NCBI RefSeq assembly: GCF_031456495.1
Contig: NZ_JAVDUW010000001.1
Span: 1,860,001 to 1,924,000 of the forward strand
Source of the DNA: Pedococcus sp031456495
Lineage (GTDB): Bacteria; Actinomycetota; Actinomycetes; Actinomycetales; Dermatophilaceae
Direction: 5' to 3'
Length of the DNA: 64,000 nt
Part shown: positions 59,090 to 64,000 of the stretch, in pieces
Layout of the letters: each line of letters starts with the position of its first letter
How positions within the stretch are numbered: the stretch's first letter is position 1
Position numbers and translations under genes: made by a program
The notes under the pieces: model-generated
What the model was told of the DNA's origin: nothing
What the model saw: the letters and a program-made list of their open reading frames with translations, nothing else
Database searches by the model: none

Positions 59090-59917
59090 ATGACGACCCT
59101 TGCAGGCAGGACGATCCTCATGTCCGGCGGGAGCCGCGGCATCGGCCTCGCGATCGCGGTGCGCGCCGCCCGTGACGGCGCGAACGTCGCCCTGGTCGCC
59201 AAGACCGACCGGCCCGACCCGCGCCTGGCCGGCACGATCCACACCGCCGCCGGAGCGATCCGCGAGGCCGGGGGCAACGCCCTGCCGATCGTGGGCGACA
59301 TCCGCGACGACGCCACCATCGCCGACGCGGTCGAGCGGACCGTGGCCGAGTTCGGCGGGATCGACGTGGTCGTCAACAACGCCAGCGTCCTCAACCTGAG
59401 CCCGACCGCCGACCTCGACCCGAAGAGGTACGACCTCATGCAGGACGTCAACGTGCGCGGCACCTTCATGCTGACCCGGGGCGCCATCCCGCACCTGCTC
59501 GCCAGCCCCGACCCCAAGGTGCTCACCCTGAGCCCGCCCATCAACCTGGACCCGCGCTGGTTCGCCGGGCACCCGGCATACACGATGGCGAAGTACGGCA
59601 TGACGATGGCGGCCCTCGGCTTCGCCCACGAGCTGGGGCAGAAGGGCGTCTCCTCCACCTGCCTGTGGCCGGCGACGCTCGTCGCCACCGACGCGATCGG
59701 CAACCTGCCCGGCGGCGACCAGATGGTGGCGGTGAGCCGCAAGCCCGACATCGTGGCCGACGCGGCGTACGCGGTGCTCACCACCGACGGCCAGGAGCTC
59801 AACGGGCAGACGCTCATCGACGAGGACCTGCTGCGCGAGCGCGGCGTCACCGACTTCGCGGCCTACTCCATGACCGGTCGCGACGAGGGCCTGGCCCCGG
59901 ACATCTTCCTGTCCTGA
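59090..59917 (+). CDS. Short-chain dehydrogenase, HSDL2-like
   Basis: 275 aa. The cofactor loop is ILMSGGSRGIGLAIAVRAARDGANVALVAKTD, with NNAS, then the PPINLDPRWFAGHPAYTMAKYGMTM segment that holds YxxxK. The LSPPINL motif and AKTDxPxxxLxGTIHTAA pattern are those of HSDL2 and actinobacterial citronellol or fatty-acid-type SDRs. It would oxidise or reduce a lipid-derived hydroxy/keto compound. It lies 43 bp before an acyl-CoA ligase gene in the same direction, probably co-regulated. Confidence 0.87.
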   Translation: MTTLAGRTILMSGGSRGIGLAIAVRAARDGANVALVAKTDRPDPRLAGTIHTAAGAIREAGGNALPIVGDIRDDATIADAVERTVAEFGGIDVVVNNASVLNLSPTADLDPKRYDLMQDVNVRGTFMLTRGAIPHLLASPDPKVLTLSPPINLDPRWFAGHPAYTMAKYGMTMAALGFAHELGQKGVSSTCLWPATLVATDAIGNLPGGDQMVAVSRKPDIVADAAYAVLTTDGQELNGQTLIDEDLLRERGVTDFAAYSMTGRDEGLAPDIFLS

Positions 59918-59960
59918 CACGGGGCTTGTCCGGCCGCGCCCGGCGCGGTGGGATGGCCCC

Positions 59961-61580
59961 ATGACATCGCTGTCGCACGCCGTGGGCGAGACCGAGCCCG
60001 CCCTGCTCGAGCAGACCATCCCCGACAACCTCGACGCGACCGTGGCCCGGTTCGGCGAGCGCGAGGCCCTCGTCGACGTGCAGCAGGGCATCCGGTGGAC
60101 GTATGCCGAGTTCGCCGGCCAGGTGGACCGGCTCGCCCGCGCGCTGCTCGCCGCCGGCGTGACCACGGGCGAGCGGGTCGGCATCTGGTCGCCGAACCGT
60201 GCCGAGTGGACGGTCGTCCAGTACGCGACGGCGACGATCGGCGCGATCCTGGTCAACATCAACCCGGCCTACCGGACGCACGAGCTCGACTACGTGTTGG
60301 GGCAGGCGGGCATCACGCGGGTCTTCCTCGCCGACTCGTTCAAGACCAGCGACTACGTCGCGATGCTGGCTGAGGTGCGGGACAACCGGCCCGACGTCAG
60401 CGATGCCTGGGTCTTCGGGCAGCAGTCGTGGGACGACCTGCTCGCCCGGGCCGACGAGGTGACGGCCGAGCAGGTCGCCGAGGTGCAGCGAGGCCTCGAC
60501 CCGGGCGACGCCATCAACATCCAGTACACGTCCGGGACGACGGGCTTCCCCAAGGGCGCCACCCTGAGCCACCGCAACATCCTCAACAACGGCTACTTCG
60601 TCGGCGAGCTGTGCCGCTACACCGAGGCCGACCGGATCTGCATCCCCGTGCCGTTCTACCACTGCTTCGGCATGGTCATGGGCAACCTCGCGGCCACGAC
60701 CCACGGCGCCTGCATGGTGATCCCCGCTCCCGGGTTCGACCCGGCGGCGACCCTCAAGGCGACCGCCGACGAGAAGTGCACCAGCCTCTACGGCGTCCCC
60801 ACGATGTTCATCGCGGAGTGGGCGCTCGCCGACCACGCGGCATACGACCTGTCCTCTGTGCGCACCGGGATCATGGCCGGGTCCCCGTGCCCCGCGACGA
60901 TGATGCAGAAGCTCATCGACGCCGGCATCGACGAGATGACCATCTGCTACGGCATGACCGAGACGTCGCCGGTGTCGACCCAGACGCGCGTGGACGACTC
61001 GTTCGAGCACAAGGTCGGCACGGTCGGGCGGGTCATGCCGCACCTGGAGATCAAGGTCGTCGACCCGGTGTCGGGCGAGACGGTCCCGCGCGGGGAGCCC
61101 GGCGAGTTCTGCACCAAGGGGTACTCGGTGATGCTCGGGTACTGGGAGCAGCAGGACAAGACCGACGAGGTGCTGCAGGACGGCTGGATGCACACCGGCG
61201 ACATCGCGGTCATGGACGAGGGCGGCTACGTCCAGATCACCGGCCGGATCAAGGACATGGTGATCCGCGGTGGGGAGAACATCTACCCGCGCGAGATCGA
61301 GGAGTTCCTCTACACCCACCCGGACGTGCTCGACGCCCAGGTGATCGGGGTGCCGGACGAGCGGTACGGGGAGGAGCTGTGCGCGTGGATCCGGATGCGC
61401 GAGGGGGCGCAGCCGCTCGACGCCGAGGGGGTGCGCGCGTTCGCCACCGGGAAGCTCGCGCACTACAAGATCCCGCGCTACGTCATGGTCGTCGACGAGT
61501 TCCCGATGACGGTCACCGGCAAGGTCCGCAAGGTCGAGATGCGCGAGAAGACGGTCGCAGACCTCGGCCTGCACGCCTGA
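59961..61580 (+). CDS. Fatty-acid-type acyl-CoA synthetase (AMP-binding)
   Basis: 539 aa. The ANL superfamily P-loop is YTSGTTGFPKGATLSH; A5 is YGMTETSPVS; A7 is GWMHTGDIAVMDEGGYVQITGR; A8 is KDMVIRGGENIYPREIEEFL; and the catalytic lysine is in MTVTGKVRKVEM. It activates a carboxylic acid to its CoA thioester through an acyl-adenylate. The close relation to medium/long-chain FadD proteins and the SDR upstream suggest breakdown of a fatty or terpenoid acid. It ends at a 16-bp hairpin. Confidence 0.93.
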   Translation: MTSLSHAVGETEPALLEQTIPDNLDATVARFGEREALVDVQQGIRWTYAEFAGQVDRLARALLAAGVTTGERVGIWSPNRAEWTVVQYATATIGAILVNINPAYRTHELDYVLGQAGITRVFLADSFKTSDYVAMLAEVRDNRPDVSDAWVFGQQSWDDLLARADEVTAEQVAEVQRGLDPGDAINIQYTSGTTGFPKGATLSHRNILNNGYFVGELCRYTEADRICIPVPFYHCFGMVMGNLAATTHGACMVIPAPGFDPAATLKATADEKCTSLYGVPTMFIAEWALADHAAYDLSSVRTGIMAGSPCPATMMQKLIDAGIDEMTICYGMTETSPVSTQTRVDDSFEHKVGTVGRVMPHLEIKVVDPVSGETVPRGEPGEFCTKGYSVMLGYWEQQDKTDEVLQDGWMHTGDIAVMDEGGYVQITGRIKDMVIRGGENIYPREIEEFLYTHPDVLDAQVIGVPDERYGEELCAWIRMREGAQPLDAEGVRAFATGKLAHYKIPRYVMVVDEFPMTVTGKVRKVEMREKTVADLGLHA

Positions 61581-61590
61581 CCGCAGGACA

Positions 61591-61632
61591 CGCAGGAGCC
61601 CGGCACCCCCTCCGGTGTGCCGGGCTCCTGCG
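61591..61632. terminator. 16-bp hairpin between convergent genes
   Basis: The arms 61591-61606 and 61617-61632 pair perfectly around a 10-nt loop, between the acyl-CoA synthetase stop and the convergent MMPL gene. Confidence 0.8.
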
Positions 61633-61639
61633 TTCGTGG

Positions 61640-63817
61640 TCAGGCGCGAACCGGTCGTCCGCCGGTCGGGTGGCTCGGCCACCAGAACCGCTCGCCCAGG
61701 AGGCTGACCAGTGCCGGCACCAGGATGCTGCGCACGACGAGCGTGTCGAGCAGGACACCGAAGCCGACGATGACGCCGATCTGGGCCAGCTGCACCAGCG
61801 GCAGCACGCCGAGCACCGCGAACACCGCCGCGAGCAGGATGCCCGCGCTCGTGATGACGCCACCGGTGACGGCCAGCGCCCGCACGATCGCCTCCCGGGC
61901 CGGAGCACCCTCCGAGGCCTCCTCGCGGGCGCGGGTCGCGACGAAGATGTTGTAGTCGACGCCGAGGGCCACCAGGAACAGGAACGCCAGGAGCGGCGTG
62001 CTGACGGCCAGCGGCGGGTAGTCGAGCAGGTGCTGGAACGCGAACCAGCTCGCACCCAGGCTCGCCACGTAGGTCGCGACGACGGTGGTCACGAGGACCA
62101 GCGCGGCGACCACCGAGCGCAGCAGCAGCAGGAGCACCACCACGACGATCCCCAGGATCAGGGGGAACAGGACCACGCGGTCCCGGTCCGCGGTCGTCTT
62201 GGCGTCCAGGGCCTCCGCGTCGCTGCCGCCGACGAGGGCGTCCGCGCCCGGGACGGCGTGGACCGCGGCCCGCAGCGCCTTCACCTGGTCGAACGCCTTG
62301 GTCGTCCCGGGGGACGCGTCGAGGACGGCGCTGAGCTCGACGAGCCGGTCGTCGCCACCGGCCTGCCGGACGTCCTTGACGCCGTCGACCCCCTTGGCCG
62401 CCTCGGTCACGGCACCGGCGGCCGACGCCTTGGTGATGATGGTGGCGGGCTCGCTCGTGCCGGCCGGGAAGGCGGCGGCGAGCTGCTCCTGTCCGACGAC
62501 GGCCTCGGGCTTCTTGAGGAACTGCTCGTTCGGGGACTGGCCCACCGACAGGCTGAGGCCGCCGAGGGCGAGGACGACGAGCACCGCCACCGAGGAGACG
62601 GCCACGACCACGGGCCGCCCGGTCACCGCGTCGCCGAGGCGGCGCCACACACCGGCGTGGCTGGGGTCGAGGGTGCCCACGCGCGGGACGAACGGCCAGA
62701 AGAGCCGGCGCCCGAACAGGACCATCGCGGCGGGCAGGACGAGCAGGGCGTAGAGGAGGGCCACCACGATGCCCAGCGCGCCGGCATACCCCAGCGACCG
62801 CGCGAAGGGGTCGTCGGCGAGGCCGAGGCTGAGCAGCGCCAGGGTGACCGTGCCGCCGCTGGCCAGGATGGCGGGCGCGGCCGAGCGGAGCGCCGCGCGC
62901 ATCGCCTCGTGGCGGTCCTCGGTCCGGCGCAGCTCCTCGCGGTAGCGGGCGATGAGCAGCAGCGCGTAGTTGGTCCCGGCGCCGAAGACCAGGACGGACG
63001 TGATGCCGGTGACCGCGCCGTCGGCGCGGACGTCGCTGATGCGCGACAGGACGGTGAGCGCCTTGCTCGCGACCTGGTCGCCGGTGCCGACGACCGTCAG
63101 GGGCACGAGCCACAGCCACGGGCTGCGGTAGGTGATGAGGAGCAGGACGGCGACCACGGCAGCCGTGGCACCGAGCAGGCGGATGTCGGCGCCCTCGAAC
63201 ACCGCACCGATGTCGGCACCGAACGCCGGTCCACCGGTGACGGTCGCGGTCAGGCCCGCAGGCAGGCCCTCACGGACGGCGGAGCGCAGTGCCGCCACGG
63301 CGTCGGAGTTGGCGCCGTCCGGCAGGTCGGCCTTGAGCGGCACGATGACGAGCGCGGTGCCCTTGTCCGCCGACAGCTGCGGCGGGATGGCGCCCGCCGG
63401 GGCTCCGCCCGATCCGGCCGGGGCGCCGCTGGCGCCCTGGTCGCCCGCGCCCGGGGCCCACTGCTTCACCGCTGCCACGCCCCGGTCGCGGGACGCCTCG
63501 ACGGCCTTGACGTCGACCTCACCGGAGGCCGCCTTGTAGACGACGATCGCCGGGGTGACGCCGCTGGAGGGGAGCTTCTCGCGCAGGGCGTTGACCTGGG
63601 CGGCCTCGGCGCTGTCGGGCAGCGACGCGGCGGTCGTCGACACCGCCTCGGGCTCACCGGCGAAGGCGAACGCCGCCCCGGAGACCAGGATCGCGACCAC
63701 GACGACGAGCCACTTCACCCGCGGCCCGACGAGCCCTCCGAGGGCCCGGCCGGCGGGGGAGAAGAACCCGTGGGGGTCCCGGCCCTGCTGCTTGTCTCCA
63801 CTCTGGAACATTTCCAT
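61640..63817 (-). CDS. MMPL-family (RND-type) exporter
   Basis: 725 aa. Two repeated halves each have one membrane helix, a large extracytoplasmic loop and five more helices. Motifs include VFGAGTNYALLLIARYREELRRTEDRHEAM and LGVDYNIFVATRAREEASEG, the MMPL GxDY/GxNY proton-relay region. MMPL proteins export lipids, siderophores or drugs to the envelope. ATG 63817 is used (ATG 63811 is possible). The start codon lies inside the operator repeat 63804-63826, so binding by the divergent MarR protein would block its transcription. Confidence 0.92.
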   Translation of the reverse strand: MEMFQSGDKQQGRDPHGFFSPAGRALGGLVGPRVKWLVVVVAILVSGAAFAFAGEPEAVSTTAASLPDSAEAAQVNALREKLPSSGVTPAIVVYKAASGEVDVKAVEASRDRGVAAVKQWAPGAGDQGASGAPAGSGGAPAGAIPPQLSADKGTALVIVPLKADLPDGANSDAVAALRSAVREGLPAGLTATVTGGPAFGADIGAVFEGADIRLLGATAAVVAVLLLITYRSPWLWLVPLTVVGTGDQVASKALTVLSRISDVRADGAVTGITSVLVFGAGTNYALLLIARYREELRRTEDRHEAMRAALRSAAPAILASGGTVTLALLSLGLADDPFARSLGYAGALGIVVALLYALLVLPAAMVLFGRRLFWPFVPRVGTLDPSHAGVWRRLGDAVTGRPVVVAVSSVAVLVVLALGGLSLSVGQSPNEQFLKKPEAVVGQEQLAAAFPAGTSEPATIITKASAAGAVTEAAKGVDGVKDVRQAGGDDRLVELSAVLDASPGTTKAFDQVKALRAAVHAVPGADALVGGSDAEALDAKTTADRDRVVLFPLILGIVVVVLLLLLRSVVAALVLVTTVVATYVASLGASWFAFQHLLDYPPLAVSTPLLAFLFLVALGVDYNIFVATRAREEASEGAPAREAIVRALAVTGGVITSAGILLAAVFAVLGVLPLVQLAQIGVIVGFGVLLDTLVVRSILVPALVSLLGERFWWPSHPTGGRPVRA

Positions 63818-63826
63818 GGTGGAAAT
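63804..63826. promoter_or_regulatory. Overlapping MarR-type operators between the MMPL and MarR genes
   Basis: Three TGGAA half-sites alternate in orientation: TGGAA-CAT-TTCCA (63804-63816) and TTCCA-TGG-TGGAA (63812-63824), the second extended to ATTTCCA/TGGAAAT (63810-63826). They overlap the MMPL start codon and lie upstream of the TAGACT -10 (63829-63834) of the MarR gene. Confidence 0.65.
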
Positions 63827-63840
63827 ACTAGACTGTCCCC

Positions 63841-64000
63841 GTGACCTATCGCGACCCGACGCCTCCAGCGGCCATGGAGGCGGCCATCATCGAGCGGCTC
63901 CGCGAGTTCACGACCGCCATGGACCACTACATCGACGCGCACGGCGGCCGGCACGGGCTGCACCGCACCGACCTCAACGCGCTCGGCCACGTGATGGACG
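63841..64000 (+). CDS. MarR-family regulator, cut by the window end
   Basis: The first 53 codons from GTG 63841. The N-terminal dimerisation helix (MEAAIIERLREFTTAMDHYIDAHGGRHGLHRTDLNAL in order) has the MarR look, and the winged helix would follow outside the window. A TAGACT -10 box ends six bases before the GTG, which points to a leaderless transcript. It is divergent from the MMPL exporter and shares the TGGAA operator with it, so it is probably its repressor and autoregulated. Confidence 0.75.
   Translation, partial: MTYRDPTPPAAMEAAIIERLREFTTAMDHYIDAHGGRHGLHRTDLNALGHVMD

Noticed and set aside
59847..63119. 1090-codon open frame on the minus strand
   Set aside because: Its product is Arg/Pro/Gly/His-rich low complexity and it runs antisense to the clear acyl-CoA synthetase and in another frame of the MMPL gene.

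Overview
The window is high-GC DNA (well above 70 percent by eye) from an actinomycete. Supporting markers are a mycothiol-dependent maleylpyruvate-isomerase-type protein, a FolP2-like protein, GTP-dependent PEP carboxykinase, an LCP cell-wall ligase, TANNNT -10 boxes with leaderless starts, and class Ia ribonucleotide reductase under a cobalamin riboswitch. A Micrococcales, Intrasporangiaceae-like host is my best guess. It is a chromosomal region: I see no transposase, integrase, phage gene, CRISPR array or large biosynthetic cluster.

Layout. 1-2 kb: a YtxH-like protein, a DMT-type transporter, tRNA-Ser(UGA) with degenerate copies of its 3' end downstream, and a structured intergenic element. 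2.2-8 kb: a MocR-type regulator divergent from a catabolic operon (CoA-acylating semialdehyde dehydrogenase, class III aminotransferase, FAD amine oxidase), probably for an omega-amino acid or amine. 8-11.3 kb: a kinase-like/acyl-CoA dehydrogenase pair and a FolP2-like protein. 11.4-19.7 kb: an HYR/PxKF surface protein, a cold-shock protein, a penicillin-binding protein, an LCP protein, tRNA-Ser(GCU) and a small membrane protein. 19.7-27.4 kb: a surface glycosylation and signalling locus (GT2-GtrA fusion, GT39 transferase, two-component system, repeat-bearing membrane protein). 27.4-31.4 kb: a conserved unknown, PEP carboxykinase with a regulatory upstream region, and tRNA-Arg(ACG). 31.4-45.5 kb: SHOCT protein, SDR, large unknown lipoprotein, nrdAB with riboswitch and paired NrdR boxes, flippase-like and DUF4389 membrane proteins, an alpha-glucosidase and a WYL regulator. 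45.6-53.5 kb: two DHA2-type drug exporters with cognate regulators and operators, an AlaA-type aminotransferase and two unknowns. 53.5-58.9 kb: a second two-component system beside a LolA/RseB-like protein and an ABC exporter. 59-64 kb: a fatty-acid-type SDR and acyl-CoA ligase, then an MMPL exporter divergent from a MarR regulator cut by the window end.

The most unusual signal is not a gene. The non-palindromic 7-mer GTATGCC/GGCATAC occurs 47 times by my hand count, about eight times the base-composition expectation, in both orientations and mostly inside genes, where it forces rare TAT and GCA codons. Its density resembles that of DNA uptake sequences or HIP1-like elements. Other notable points are a perfect 20-bp inverted repeat in front of a MarR-MFS operon, several clean operators that pair with adjacent regulators, and two-layer control of nrdAB.
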